Assembly (NCBI RefSeq): GCF_037478005.1
Contig: NZ_CP144164.1
Location: 4,092,001-4,156,000, forward strand
Origin: Alteromonas sp. M12
GTDB lineage: Bacteria > Pseudomonadota > Gammaproteobacteria > Enterobacterales > Alteromonadaceae
Direction of reading: 5' to 3'
Length of the DNA: 64,000 nt
Below the pieces are notes generated by a model. The model searched no databases and was not told where the DNA came from. It was given only the letters and a program-made list of their open reading frames with translations. Every line of letters begins with the position of its first letter. The stretch's first letter is position 1. Made by a program: the position numbers and the translations under genes. Positions 1-9,494 of the stretch are shown here, one piece after another.

Positions 1-1
1 A

Positions 2-250
2 CTGTTTTATATCGCAGGTCCACAGCACGGAATCGAAATTTTACGCGAATTTTTTCAACAAAATGTACACCTAAAATTAGACAAAGCTAACGCTGAATAT
101 TGGGCCTACACATTTTTTAATATGCTAAAAGGTGATTTTTACTTATCCAGCTTGTTGGGTTTACCCTTTACTAAGTCAGAAGCTAAGCAAACTGAATTAG
201 TGACGCGAACGGTTACCCATATCATTCAGATGATCTCAGCTGAAAACTAA
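2..250 (+). CDS. TetR/AcrR-family regulator, C-terminal part (5' end outside window)
   Basis: An open frame enters from the left edge and ends at TAA 248-250, giving 82 residues. The segment is helical, with a WAYTFFNMLKGDFYL stretch followed by a charged helix. This resembles the C-terminal ligand-binding and dimerisation domain of TetR/AcrR repressors. The DNA-binding helix-turn-helix would lie upstream of the window and cannot be checked. The gene converges on the RidA-like gene and their stop codons overlap by 4 bp. The family assignment is inferred from the general look of the C-terminal domain only. Confidence 0.6.
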   Translation: MFYIAGPQHGIEILREFFQQNVHLKLDKANAEYWAYTFFNMLKGDFYLSSLLGLPFTKSEAKQTELVTRTVTHIIQMISAEN

Positions 251-684
251 TTATTCGCATAAGCCCAGCACTCTAACTCTAACATCGATCCCATGGCTAA
301 CCCATCAGCTCCAAAAGCGCTGCGGGATGGCAATTTTTTAGGATTAAAATAAGTCACATAAACTTTGTTGAAGTCACTCCATTTTTCGATATCTTCAATC
401 ATTACTGTGCATTTAAACACATCATCCATAGTCAAACCGATCCCCTTCAATGTGGCATCAATGTTTTTCATTACTTGGTGAGATTGGTCAGTGATATTGT
501 CAGCCAGTTTACCATTTTCGTCATTCGCAATTTGACCGGACAAATATACGATATTATCAACTTGGGTAGCTTGAGAAAAAGGCATATTTTCATTTGCTGA
601 AGGGTAATACTTAACCTCAGCAAAACTATTAAAAAGAGTGCACGATAGTAAACTTAATATCCCGATTTTAGTCACTTTAAACAT
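247..684 (-). CDS. RidA/YjgF-family protein with signal peptide
   Basis: This 145-residue protein begins with a hydrophobic export signal ending near residue 22 (NSFA), followed by one Rid domain. Family proteins are trimeric enamine/imine deaminases. The arginine that binds the substrate carboxylate (R121, in LPSRSAFG) and a downstream glutamate 15 residues later (E136) are both present, the spacing seen in archetypal RidA, so catalysis is plausible. Export is unusual, because classical RidA protects cytoplasmic PLP enzymes; a periplasmic form probably acts on a different substrate. The gene is monocistronic and convergent with the TetR remnant. Confidence 0.85.
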   Translation of the reverse strand: MFKVTKIGILSLLSCTLFNSFAEVKYYPSANENMPFSQATQVDNIVYLSGQIANDENGKLADNITDQSHQVMKNIDATLKGIGLTMDDVFKCTVMIEDIEKWSDFNKVYVTYFNPKKLPSRSAFGADGLAMGSMLELECWAYANN

Positions 685-1090
685 ATCTAAGTTTTCCTTT
701 TCACGATTTTTTAGTTGTATTGTTGAGGATTATTAAGCAATCCGAAACTTTGACATGCTAAGCTGTGATAGATACAAACAGCCTGATATTTGCATATATC
801 CGTTTGCCTAAGAGCTGCTTTTTTGTTGGTTTTAACGAAGCTCACCATCGAGTCTCCCACAACCCAAAAATCGGTTCAAGAAAGATGAATCTAAATACGC
901 TAGATTACGTATTTAATTAGATTAACTGGCTAAGCTGCCTTTCCGTCTGATTGCCTTGGGTGGGCGTTTTGCTGAATGTAAAAGTAAGTTATTTTCAGGG
1001 TTAATCAGTATTTGAGACTAAAATAGTTTGGTGGCACTGTGCTATGCCACACTTAACTAAGTTAACATTTAGGTTAAAAGTGGTACTTTA
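685..1090. other. Intergenic region between divergent genes
   Basis: These 406 bp separate the divergent RidA-like and metalloprotease genes and must carry both promoters. The stretch just before the protease start has repeated TTAAC-type words (around 1055-1080). No ORF, RNA gene or confident operator was recognised. Confidence 0.4.
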
Positions 1091-3742
1091 ATGACAATTA
1101 ATATCCGTATCTACATTGCGTTCTTTTTCGCCAGTATTTGTTTGCTGCCTTTGGCACAAGCTCAAGAATTCCCATTGTGGCAACAGTCAAAGACTACAAC
1201 TAAAATTGATGCCCGATACAGGCAAACCGTCGCAACTGGAAACGAGCTGACGATCAATCCTATTGAATTCACTTCGCTGATAAACAATCAAACATCTGAA
1301 TTTGAACTCTCGGTCCCCACTCCCGAGGGTGATTACCTTATCTTCAAATTACAGCAAGTTCGAGTAATGGCCGAACCTCTGGCAGAGAAATTCCCATTGG
1401 TCCGCTCGTTTACTGGCTACAACGTCAATAATCCACAAGATAAGGGCCGATTTGATCTTTCTCCGGACGGATTATCGGCAATGTTTAAAATCGATACACA
1501 ATGGGCAATTCTGACGTTTGATAAACTAGGTAACACTCTAGATTATGTTAGTTACTGGGTGAAAGATGAAATCAACCCTGAACAGCAAAAGTCGCAACTG
1601 GCTCAGCAACAAGATTACTTAACCCTACCAGCAACCATCAAAACTGTGTCAAAAAAAGCGACATCTTTAGACCCAGATGCTGCTCGGGCGAATGGAAACG
1701 CTATCACAACTTATCGAATAGCGATTAGTACCAGCGGAGAATATACCACGGCAAATGGAGGCGAAGCTGGCACCATTGCCGAGTTAACAAAACTCATCAA
1801 TCGGATTAATCAAATTCTATTAACTGACTTGGCAATCCAATTTGAGCTTGTGGCGAACAATGACAGAATTATCTATACCGATAGCAGTACCGACCCCTTC
1901 GTAAATGATGCAAGTGATGATTTAGAAGCCAATCAAATCGTTATCGATGATTTGATTGGCCCAGACAACTACGATATTGGTCATGTATTGAATACCGACT
2001 CAGGTGGCTTGGCAACTATCCAAAGTATTTGTATTGAGGACTTTAAAGCCCGAGGACAAACTGGTAGCAACAGACCCTTTGGCGAGAGCTTTTATACTCA
2101 ATTAGTCATTCATGAATTTGGCCACCAGTTAGGTGCAGAACATACGTTTAACGCATCCAACGCCGCGGGCTGCAGTGAAGACCAACGCTCCAGAAATGCT
2201 GCCGTCGAACCTGGCAGCGGTTCGACTATAATGTCATATGCAGGTCTATGCTCTAGCCAAAATATACAAAACGATTCTGACGATTATTTTCACAGTTTTT
2301 CGGTGGAACAAATTCAATCACTGTTAAGTCGTAGAAATTGTGGTTCGACAGAAACCAATGGCAATGCGATTCCGATTATCAGTAGCTCTGAAATCAATCA
2401 CAGCATACCAGCAAATACCCCTTTCGTTCTGACCGCTCAAGCCACCGACAGCGATAATGATTTGTTGACATATAGTTGGGATCAAGTGAATCCAGGCGGT
2501 TTTAACGGTGCCACTGAATCAGTGCAAGAAATGTCTGAAGACAATGGATTTAACCCGTTATTTCGTTCCTACCCACCTTCTGACGCATCGACTCGCTATT
2601 TTCCACAAATTAGTCAAGTGCTGAATGACTCAATTGGCTTTGGCGAAGCCTACCCCACCACCGAGCGCGCACTCACATTTGAGCTTTTAGTTCGAGATGG
2701 AAATGGCGGCGTGATTACGCAATTTGCGAATATCAATGTAGAGCCTACTGATACTCCTTTTTCGGTGACAACACCTATTGCCGACGCCCGTTGGATTGGC
2801 GGGCAAAGCCACCTAGTTGATTGGCAGGTTGCCGGCACAAATAGCGCTCCAATTTCATGTTCCGCAGTGGATATATTGCTTGATGCTGATGGCGATAACG
2901 TTTTCGAGTCGACTTTATTGGCCAATACAGCAAACGATGGTCAACAAAATGTCACCTCTCCTAGCACCAGTACAAGCAGCGCCCGCATAAAAGTAAGGTG
3001 TTCTGATAATGTGTTTTACGCGGTGAATCCTGGCAGTTTTGAAATAGTGCCCGGCAGTGATCCTGTCGCTCCTTTGATTACAGGACAAATCGAGCGAACC
3101 GAATTAGAAGATACAAGTTTTGTGATTAGCTTTGCTGACTTGTTAGTTGATGATCCGGATTCAAGCTATCCATCCAACTTCAGTTTGGATGTGTCACCAG
3201 GGGCAAACTACGTAGCAAACGAAACTAGCGTCTCACCAAACCCTGACTTTTCAGGAAGTTTAATCGTCAATATTTCGGTTAATGATGGTGTTAGTGATAG
3301 CAATGTTTTCCCATTTACGGTGCAAATAGAAGCCGTCAATGACGCCCCTGTAGCAGTGAATGACAGTATCACAATTGACCAAGATTCAGGGACGATTAAC
3401 ATTGATGTATTAAGTAACGACACAGATGCGGATCAAGATTCGTTAATTATTTCTGAAGTCACTTATGTAGGCTCAGGACGGGTCAGTATCAATAATGGGC
3501 AAGTCAGTTATACTCCTGCCAATGGTTATTTTGGTAGCGACAGTATTATTTATCGAATTGAAGATCCTAGCTTTGCCACTGATTCTGCAACCATTAGTAT
3601 TACCGTTAACCAAGAAGTGCTTACACCCACGCCACTGCCAACACCGGATGATAGCTCTGGCGGTGGTAGTTTCGGTTGGTTGCTAATGTTACTAGCGGCT
3701 GCAAGGTTGAGAGGGCGCCGCTGTGCGTGTTGTGCCAAATGA
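1091..3742 (+). CDS. Secreted reprolysin-like zinc metalloprotease with GlyGly-CTERM tail
   Basis: The 883-residue protein starts with a signal peptide (cleavage near AQA, residue 24) and has a propeptide-like region. It then has a metzincin catalytic domain with the zinc motif HEFGHQLGAEH (H341, E342, H345, H351) and a Met-turn (SIMSYAG) about 40 residues later. From about residue 425 come cadherin/Ig-like repeats, including a typical bacterial tandem domain (NDAPVAVND, about 755-840). The last 25 residues are a Gly/Ser-rich SSGGGSFGW, a hydrophobic helix and an Arg-rich end. That is the GlyGly-CTERM signal cleaved by rhombosortase for surface display through type II secretion. It probably digests extracellular protein. 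It overlaps the downstream lipoprotein gene. Confidence 0.88.
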   Translation: MTINIRIYIAFFFASICLLPLAQAQEFPLWQQSKTTTKIDARYRQTVATGNELTINPIEFTSLINNQTSEFELSVPTPEGDYLIFKLQQVRVMAEPLAEKFPLVRSFTGYNVNNPQDKGRFDLSPDGLSAMFKIDTQWAILTFDKLGNTLDYVSYWVKDEINPEQQKSQLAQQQDYLTLPATIKTVSKKATSLDPDAARANGNAITTYRIAISTSGEYTTANGGEAGTIAELTKLINRINQILLTDLAIQFELVANNDRIIYTDSSTDPFVNDASDDLEANQIVIDDLIGPDNYDIGHVLNTDSGGLATIQSICIEDFKARGQTGSNRPFGESFYTQLVIHEFGHQLGAEHTFNASNAAGCSEDQRSRNAAVEPGSGSTIMSYAGLCSSQNIQNDSDDYFHSFSVEQIQSLLSRRNCGSTETNGNAIPIISSSEINHSIPANTPFVLTAQATDSDNDLLTYSWDQVNPGGFNGATESVQEMSEDNGFNPLFRSYPPSDASTRYFPQISQVLNDSIGFGEAYPTTERALTFELLVRDGNGGVITQFANINVEPTDTPFSVTTPIADARWIGGQSHLVDWQVAGTNSAPISCSAVDILLDADGDNVFESTLLANTANDGQQNVTSPSTSTSSARIKVRCSDNVFYAVNPGSFEIVPGSDPVAPLITGQIERTELEDTSFVISFADLLVDDPDSSYPSNFSLDVSPGANYVANETSVSPNPDFSGSLIVNISVNDGVSDSNVFPFTVQIEAVNDAPVAVNDSITIDQDSGTINIDVLSNDTDADQDSLIISEVTYVGSGRVSINNGQVSYTPANGYFGSDSIIYRIEDPSFATDSATISITVNQEVLTPTPLPTPDDSSGGGSFGWLLMLLAAARLRGRRCACCAK

Positions 3743-4164
3743 GTAATCTAAAAATGAGCGCTGCGGCATTGCTAATGATTAGCACATCTGGCTGCATAAC
3801 TGAAAAGGTCAGTAGTGTGACAAAGTCGCCAATTATCGAATCTGACACCCAAACGGAGTCACTCGCTAGGTTAACTTCAACACAACAAGCAGTAATTGAT
3901 GCCGACGCAGCAGTTGCTCAGCAAAACTTCAAATTATTGGCCTTTACTAACAAAGTTATTAGCTTCCCAGGGGTAGATATGAACCTCTATCCTCTGGAGG
4001 TTTTGCAACAACAGTGTGGAATTAAGTACCTCTCTGGTAGCGGTGACACTTTAGCAATAGGTGAAAGTACCGAAACTAGGAAAGCCCTTAAAAACTATGC
4101 CACAACCTACAATTTGATTGTCTTGAAAGGCTGCCAATCATTTCATAAAAATAATCAGAAATAA
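3739..4164 (+). CDS. Putative small lipoprotein translationally coupled to the protease
   Basis: The start chosen is the ATG at 3739, whose ATGA overlaps the protease stop (TGA 3740-3742), the classic arrangement for translational coupling. The 141-residue product begins MSNLKMSAAALLMISTSGC. The Cys after TSG is a plausible lipobox, although the -3 residue is Thr rather than Leu. The mature part has two further cysteines (in QQQCGIKY and KGCQSF) that may form a disulfide. No family was recognised. Coupling suggests a helper for export or anchoring of the protease, which is inference only. A longer frame starting at 3676 inside the protease gene is less likely. Confidence 0.65.
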   Translation: MSNLKMSAAALLMISTSGCITEKVSSVTKSPIIESDTQTESLARLTSTQQAVIDADAAVAQQNFKLLAFTNKVISFPGVDMNLYPLEVLQQQCGIKYLSGSGDTLAIGESTETRKALKNYATTYNLIVLKGCQSFHKNNQK

Positions 4165-4267
4165 GATTATCCGACAGCAATTTTTTGATAGACTCTCGAG
4201 CCAGCAACAGGATAAGCGCTATTCTCAGCCTAATCATTTTTCCTGTCATTAAACATAAGGGTATGCG

Positions 4268-5275
4268 ATGAATTTTGAAGGTCAGCACATTCTTTCAGTC
4301 AATCAATTCGACCGTGATTCTATTCAGGCGATATTCGATGTAGCTGATAAGATGACACCCTACGCGCTTCGCCAAAAACGCACAAAAGTGTTGGACGGAG
4401 CTATTTTGGGAAACTTATTTTTTGAAGCGAGCACGCGAACCCGTGTTAGCTTTGGTACGGCATTCAATCTACTCGGTGGTGAGGTGCGTGAAACCACCGG
4501 TATGAGCAGTTCGGCGCTAGCCAAAGGCGAATCGTTGTTCGACACAGCCAGAGTATTAAGCGGATATTCCGATATTATTACCATGCGTCACCCGCAATCA
4601 GGTTCAGTATCTGAATTTGCTGAAGGCAGCCGCGTGCCGGTGATTAATGGCGGTGATGGCGCGAATGAACATCCCACTCAAGCACTGTTAGATTTATATA
4701 CTATTAGCAAAGAACAGCAATATCATGGTGGGCAAATTGACGGTATTCATATCGCTATGATTGGTGATTTAAAATATGGTCGAACTGTGCATTCGTTATC
4801 TAAGCTATTGAGTTTATTTAATAACGTACGTTTCACACTTATTTCACCTAAAGAGTTGGCGATGCCTGAGTCAATATTGGATGTGATTCGCAGCGCGGGC
4901 CACAAGGTTAAAATAACCGATCAACTTGAAGGTAGTGTGGATGCCGACATTTGTTATCAAACTCGCATTCAAGAAGAGCGTTTTGAAACACAAGCAGAAG
5001 CAAATAAATATCGCGGAAAATTTCGTTTAAACCAAACCATTTATACTAAACACTTCCAATCTAAAACAGTCATAATGCACCCACTCCCAAGAGACTCACG
5101 AGCCGACGCGAATGAGTTGGACAATGACCTTAATTTACACCCCAATTTGGCCATTTTCAGACAAGCAGATAACGGCGTATTAGTTAGAATGGCGCTTTTT
5201 GCACTGACCCTTGGGGTAGAAAAGTTAGTTTCAAAATACGATCGTGACGTTCATTGGTATAGTTCAAAGAGATAA
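4268..5275 (+). CDS. pyrB: Aspartate carbamoyltransferase catalytic subunit
   Basis: PyrB condenses carbamoyl phosphate with aspartate, the first committed step of pyrimidine synthesis in the cytoplasm. The 335-residue protein has the carbamoyl-phosphate loop S55-T-R-T-R59, the neighbouring-subunit loop SALAKGES (K86), [12 protein letters not shown] and the C-terminal HPLPR motif. It is longer than the 311-residue E. coli chain, with a C-terminal extension. No pyrI regulatory-chain gene follows, so the enzyme may not be controlled by PyrI. An ATAAGGG ribosome site precedes the ATG. It is 8 bp upstream of hemL, so the two are probably co-transcribed. Confidence 0.93.
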   Translation: MNFEGQHILSVNQFDRDSIQAIFDVADKMTPYALRQKRTKVLDGAILGNLFFEASTRTRVSFGTAFNLLGGEVRETTGMSSSALAKGESLFDTARVLSGYSDIITMRHPQSGSVSEFAEGSRVPVINGGDGANEHPTQALLDLYTISKEQQYHGGQIDGIHIAMIGDLKYGRTVHSLSKLLSLFNNVRFTLISPKELAMPESILDVIRSAGHKVKITDQLEGSVDADICYQTRIQEERFETQAEANKYRGKFRLNQTIYTKHFQSKTVIMHPLPRDSRADANELDNDLNLHPNLAIFRQADNGVLVRMALFALTLGVEKLVSKYDRDVHWYSSKR

Positions 5276-5283
5276 TAAATTAC

Positions 5284-6570
5284 ATGCAAAAATCACAACA
5301 ATTATTCGAGCAAGCACAAAAACATATCCCTGGTGGCGTCAATTCCCCAGTCAGAGCATTTAAAGCCGTTGGTGGCACTCCACCATTCATCGTTAAAGCC
5401 GATGGTCCTTATATTTACGATGCTGATGGCAAGCAATATATCGATTATGTGCAATCTTGGGGTCCAATGGTGCTAGGTCACAACAACCCTAAAATTCGTC
5501 AAGCAGTTATTAATGCAGCTGAAAATGGCCTTAGTTTTGGAGCGCCCACAGAATCTGAAGTGACCATGGCTGAATTGGTTAATAAACTAGTTCCGTCAAT
5601 GGAAATGCTACGAATGGTCAACTCAGGCACAGAAGCAACCATGAGTGCTATTCGTTTAGCCCGAGGCGTAACTGGCAAAAATAAAATTCTTAAATTTGAA
5701 GGTTGTTATCACGGACACGCAGACTCGCTGTTAGTGAAAGCCGGCTCTGGTGCACTGACAATGGGTGTTCCAAGCTCTCCAGGTGTACCTGCGGATGTGG
5801 CAAAACATACCTTGACCATGGAATTTAACAATATTGATAGTGTGAAACAGGCGTTTGCTGAATTTGGTGATGATATTGCTTGTATTATTGTTGAACCAGT
5901 TGCGGGCAATATGAACTGTATCCCGCCCGTTGATGGATTTTTACAGGGTCTGAGAGACATTTGTGACCAATATCAAAGTGTTTTGATTTTTGATGAAGTT
6001 ATGACCGGTTTCAGAGTCAGCCGTGGTGGTGCACAAGAGCTATATTCTATTGTTCCTGACTTGACCTGTTTAGGCAAGGTTATCGGTGGTGGCATGCCTG
6101 TAGGGGCATTTGGTGGTAAAGCTGAAATTATGCAACAAATCGCACCGACAGGCCCAGTCTATCAGGCAGGTACTTTATCCGGCAATCCTATTGCCATGGC
6201 AGCCGGGTTAGCATCACTAACACAAATTCAAGAGGCTGGTCTATACGACCGACTGAGCCTAGCAACCAAAACCTTAGCGGAAGGCATAAAATCTATAGCT
6301 TTAGAGCATGGGGTTCCGATGACCGTTAATTATGCTGGCAGCATGTTTGGTATTTTCTTTACCGACATAGATAAGGTAACCAATTATAAACAAGCAATTA
6401 ATTGTGATACTGAGATGTTCAATCGCTTTTTTCATGGCATGCTATCAAGAGGGGTTTATTTGGCTCCGGCATCTTATGAGGCAGGTTTCGTTTCGGCAAT
6501 GCATGATATGGATATCGTAGAAAAAACCTTACAAATTACCAAAGAAGTATTCGCTGAGTTAACAGCCTAA
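5284..6570 (+). CDS. hemL: Glutamate-1-semialdehyde 2,1-aminomutase
   Basis: HemL is a PLP enzyme that converts glutamate-1-semialdehyde to 5-aminolevulinate in the C5 route to haem and other tetrapyrroles. The 428 residues fit the usual length. Visible hallmarks are [11 protein letters not shown] near the N-terminus, [15 protein letters not shown] (about 113-127), the cofactor aspartate in [11 protein letters not shown] (D237) and the Schiff-base lysine K265 in [13 protein letters not shown]. It follows pyrB after only 8 bp, joining haem and pyrimidine synthesis in one transcript. Confidence 0.96.
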   Translation: MQKSQQLFEQAQKHIPGGVNSPVRAFKAVGGTPPFIVKADGPYIYDADGKQYIDYVQSWGPMVLGHNNPKIRQAVINAAENGLSFGAPTESEVTMAELVNKLVPSMEMLRMVNSGTEATMSAIRLARGVTGKNKILKFEGCYHGHADSLLVKAGSGALTMGVPSSPGVPADVAKHTLTMEFNNIDSVKQAFAEFGDDIACIIVEPVAGNMNCIPPVDGFLQGLRDICDQYQSVLIFDEVMTGFRVSRGGAQELYSIVPDLTCLGKVIGGGMPVGAFGGKAEIMQQIAPTGPVYQAGTLSGNPIAMAAGLASLTQIQEAGLYDRLSLATKTLAEGIKSIALEHGVPMTVNYAGSMFGIFFTDIDKVTNYKQAINCDTEMFNRFFHGMLSRGVYLAPASYEAGFVSAMHDMDIVEKTLQITKEVFAELTA

Positions 6571-6637
6571 TAGGTTTAAAAGTGATGCTGTGTTAGGTTG
6601 ATTACGTTATTCATAAAAATAAGAAAAAGACGCAAAA

Positions 6638-7738
6638 ATGTTGGAACAAATTTTACAACCTGTGCCGCTAGTTTTACTGGTTATTATTGTCATCATGGCA
6701 GTGGCATTGTTGCGTCTAAATCGAATCTTAAAACAACGAAACCTCGTTAACCTTTCGAATCAAACCGACGCGCAAATGGAAACGCAGGTGCAAAGTACCT
6801 TGCGCGCCAATGAAGCGGATCAGCGGTTTTTATCAAAAGCTGATGAAGCACTTCGCCTAACTCAAACCTTTCAAAAGTTTGTACCTCGACAATTTGTTGA
6901 ACATTTTGCTAAACATGGTTCGGATACCTTAGAGCTTGGTCGAGCAGATGAAGATGAAGTAGCCATTTTGTTTTCCGATATTCGCGGTTTTACCGGTCTA
7001 TCAGAAAAGATGACCCCACAAGAATTGATGAAATTTCTTAATTCCTATTTCTTGCGGATGAATGATCCTATTCATCAAAATGGTGGCTTTATTGATAAAT
7101 TTATTGGCGATGCGATCATGGCATTATTTGACCATCCCAATGGTAGTAATCAAGATAAAGCAATAGATGCGCTTAATGCAGCTTTAGATTTGCGTTATGC
7201 GTTAAACGTGTATAACCAGCACCGAAGCAACAGTGGTTATCCACCTATCAACATAGGTGTAGGTATTCATTTCGGGCCCGTGATTATTGGCACAGTCGGC
7301 TCAGACGATCGAATGGATACGACTGTGATTGGTGACAGTGTGAATATCGCCTACCGTTTGGAATCACTGGCACCGAAATTGGGTGCCGATATCATAGTCA
7401 GCTCACAGTTACTTGCAACTGCAGATGCCAAAGCGAAGTTTACCTACAGGCTGCTTGATTGGGTTCGAGTCAAGGGACGTAAAAATCCTGTAGAAGTGTA
7501 TGAAATACTCAATCACCTTCCTGAACAAAGTGTGACATTAAAATTGAAAACCGCGCCTTGGATCGAAAAAGGGGTTAATTATCGCAAGTCTCAACAATGG
7601 AACAAAGCATTAAGTTGTTTCGAAAAAGCACGTTTGTTAAATCCGAATGACCACTTGGTCGCCCATCACATAGAACAGTGTCACGCCCTAAAAAACACCC
7701 TAGTCCCCGCAAATTGGGACGGTGCAGCAGAACTCTAA
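6638..7738 (+). CDS. Membrane-anchored class III adenylate/guanylate cyclase
   Basis: The 366-residue protein has one N-terminal membrane helix (about residues 8-26), a coiled linker, and a class III nucleotide cyclase domain (about 105-290). Both metal-binding aspartates are visible: D114 in LFSDIRGFTG and D158 in FIGDAIMALF. K154 in FIDKF matches the purine-recognition lysine of adenylate cyclases, which favours cAMP as the product. The C-terminal 50 residues contain a TPR-like unit (QWNKALSCFEKARLLNPND). It lies 67 bp after hemL on the same strand. The product nucleotide is inferred, not proven. Confidence 0.88.
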   Translation: MLEQILQPVPLVLLVIIVIMAVALLRLNRILKQRNLVNLSNQTDAQMETQVQSTLRANEADQRFLSKADEALRLTQTFQKFVPRQFVEHFAKHGSDTLELGRADEDEVAILFSDIRGFTGLSEKMTPQELMKFLNSYFLRMNDPIHQNGGFIDKFIGDAIMALFDHPNGSNQDKAIDALNAALDLRYALNVYNQHRSNSGYPPINIGVGIHFGPVIIGTVGSDDRMDTTVIGDSVNIAYRLESLAPKLGADIIVSSQLLATADAKAKFTYRLLDWVRVKGRKNPVEVYEILNHLPEQSVTLKLKTAPWIEKGVNYRKSQQWNKALSCFEKARLLNPNDHLVAHHIEQCHALKNTLVPANWDGAAEL

Positions 7739-7755
7739 CGCCGACAAATTTCCCC

Positions 7756-8095
7756 GTAGCATGGCCTTTAGGCCATGGAAAAATCCAAACAGCTACGAGG
7801 CCGTAGCATGGCTAGGCCATGGAAAACCCAAACAACCACGGGGCTAAAGCTCCCGCCTACAATTCCAAACCTGTAGCATGGCCTTTAGGCCATGGAAAAA
7901 CCGAACAACCACGAGGCCATGGAAAACCCAAACAACCACGGGGCCATGGAAAACCCAAACAACCACGGGGCCATGGGAAACTCCAAGCATCCACGGGGCT
8001 AAAGCTCCCGCCTACAATTCCAAACCTGTAGCATGGCCTTTAGGCCATGGAAAACCCCAAACAACCGCGGGGCCGTAGCACCCGCCTACAGGTTT
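7756..8095. repeat. Palindromic repeat array A (REP/BIME-like)
   Basis: The array contains units starting GTAGC at 7756, 7803, 7873 and 8028. Most carry the palindrome CATGGCCTTTAGGCCATG (7803 has a shortened version) followed by an A-rich, CCAAACAACCACGG-type tail. At 7917, 7944 and 7971 a 27-bp truncated unit beginning CCATGG is repeated in tandem. A second palindrome type (GGGGCTAAAGCTCCCGCC) is interleaved at about 7840 and 7995. A block of about 63 bp at 7836 recurs 155 bp later at 7991, so part of the array has been duplicated. The array fills the space between the cyclase and the next operon. Confidence 0.85.
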
Positions 8096-8139
8096 GGCTT
8101 TTGCACAAAAAATCCCCACCAAATCAATGTATGGCGTTC

Positions 8140-8152
8140 AATGATTCTCATT
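8140..8152. promoter_or_regulatory. Putative Fur box
   Basis: AATGATTCTCATT at 8140-8152 is a near-palindrome of the kind recognised by the ferric uptake regulator Fur. It overlaps the candidate -35 element of the promoter for the 8203-11062 operon, the position expected for repression by iron-loaded Fur. This is a match by eye to the general Fur consensus; no scoring was possible. Confidence 0.55.
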
Positions 8153-8173
8153 CATCAGTAGGTTTGCTATATT
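8145..8173 (+). promoter_or_regulatory. Candidate sigma-70 promoter of the 8203-11062 operon
   Basis: A -35-like TTCTCA (8145-8150) and a -10 TATATT (8168-8173) are separated by 17 bp. They lie 30 bp before the GTG start of the first gene, which has a strong AAGGAG ribosome site at 8189-8194. The -35 overlaps the putative Fur box. Confidence 0.45.
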
Positions 8174-8202
8174 GCGCTCAGTAGTAGCAAGGAGAGCCAG
8201 TC

Positions 8203-9492
8203 GTGGTTTCGAATTCCCCCCAACAAGATCCATCCGATAATCAAATTTGTTTCACCGCCATTTCTCCAATAGATGTGCCTTTCTCTTTAATTAGGGGATT
8301 TAACCGCAAATCTAACAATTTCAAAAAACTCATGACGTCTTTGAGTCAAAGAAAAGATATCGAGAGTGTAACTTGGCTCAATGATGGCCCCGAGTATGTA
8401 AACCTTGATAGTGATGTATCTTCAATGTCATTTTTCCTGTGGAAAACACAATGGGAAAATGTCGAGGTCAAGTTTCATATATTTCCAAATGAATTGGCGG
8501 TAGTGGAATGCCAACTGATCTTGCCTATTCAAGCTGATATTAAACAAATGGAATCACAAGTTCAGCAACAAGCCGAATTCGCTATACAACAATCATTGCC
8601 AGCCCTTGAGGCAGTTATTAAAGATATATATAACAGTATTAACAATCCACTGCTTATTAAACCTAGGTCTCGCTCGACCCGTCTATATTGGACCGCTCGT
8701 TCACTGAATATCCATAGATCACAACTAGAAAACACGGATATACGTCAATTAATACATCAGTGGCTAGCTGAAACGGAATGTCCACAAGACGCAGAAAAAA
8801 TTTGCAATCTAATCAACTTCGACAGTGTCACAAGCGCTAATAGTTTTGACCAAGTAAAAACTGAATCCATGACTTGGTTAAACTACGTGATTGTTGATAA
8901 GCGAGCGAAAAGTGATCCACGCATAGACACCATGATACTTGCTCAATACTGCTACACAGCGCAAGAAAAATGTAACCTGCGCTTACATGAAGCTATCGCC
9001 CATGCATATATTGATGGCAATTTATTGGGTGCACAGAATCAACTTGAAGACAGTCGAATTCAATCAAAACTTCACCAAGTTTCGATAAATGAACACAAAA
9101 AATACTTAACTCGACAAAAACGGAAATACTTAGACGAAATTTTTGAATCTTGGGAATTCGATTTGTTGATAAAGAACGGCGATGATATGAAAGAGATTTG
9201 CTCAAACAAAATTGAAGAAGCAAATTCCAAACAAAGCAAACTTAATAGTATAAAAACCGATAGGATTTTATTCGCCATCAGTCTGTTCACCATTTTCGAA
9301 TTATTAATATTTTTGTCTCAGCACAGTAGAGAGGTGATGTCCCGTCCGGCTCTAGATTACAACGACGAAAGCTCTTCTTGGATACTCACATTAATAGCTA
9401 GTTTAGATGCAGATACCATGTTTGGAATAGGAATTGGTTTGATGATTGCCCTTGCCTTTATTTATATGTCTGTTGCCAAAAGGAAACTGTAA
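8203..9492 (+). CDS. Unrecognised membrane protein, first gene of the REP-flanked operon
   Basis: No family was recognised for this 429-residue protein. It starts at GTG 8203 behind AAGGAG at 8189-8194. It has no signal peptide and a largely soluble, Gln/Glu-rich N-terminal body. A charged, probably coiled-coil stretch (about 275-350, rich in K/E/Q) leads to two C-terminal membrane helices (about 359-375 and 405-425) separated by a short acidic loop. The topology suggests a cytoplasmic domain hanging from the inner membrane. The next gene starts 2 bp after its stop, so it is co-transcribed and probably works with the periplasmic and membrane proteins downstream. Confidence 0.75.
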   Translation: MVSNSPQQDPSDNQICFTAISPIDVPFSLIRGFNRKSNNFKKLMTSLSQRKDIESVTWLNDGPEYVNLDSDVSSMSFFLWKTQWENVEVKFHIFPNELAVVECQLILPIQADIKQMESQVQQQAEFAIQQSLPALEAVIKDIYNSINNPLLIKPRSRSTRLYWTARSLNIHRSQLENTDIRQLIHQWLAETECPQDAEKICNLINFDSVTSANSFDQVKTESMTWLNYVIVDKRAKSDPRIDTMILAQYCYTAQEKCNLRLHEAIAHAYIDGNLLGAQNQLEDSRIQSKLHQVSINEHKKYLTRQKRKYLDEIFESWEFDLLIKNGDDMKEICSNKIEEANSKQSKLNSIKTDRILFAISLFTIFELLIFLSQHSREVMSRPALDYNDESSSWILTLIASLDADTMFGIGIGLMIALAFIYMSVAKRKL

Positions 9493-9494
9493 TC

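Noticed and set aside
3676..3738. Upstream start for the small lipoprotein, inside the protease gene
   Set aside because: It would put the lipoprotein signal deep inside the protein; the ATGA overlap at 3739 gives a proper signal.
7819..8078. Two overlapping open frames of 66-70 codons with repetitive Gly/Lys/Pro or Thr-rich products
   Set aside because: They are made wholly of the palindromic repeats and owe their openness to the repeat period, with no ribosome site.
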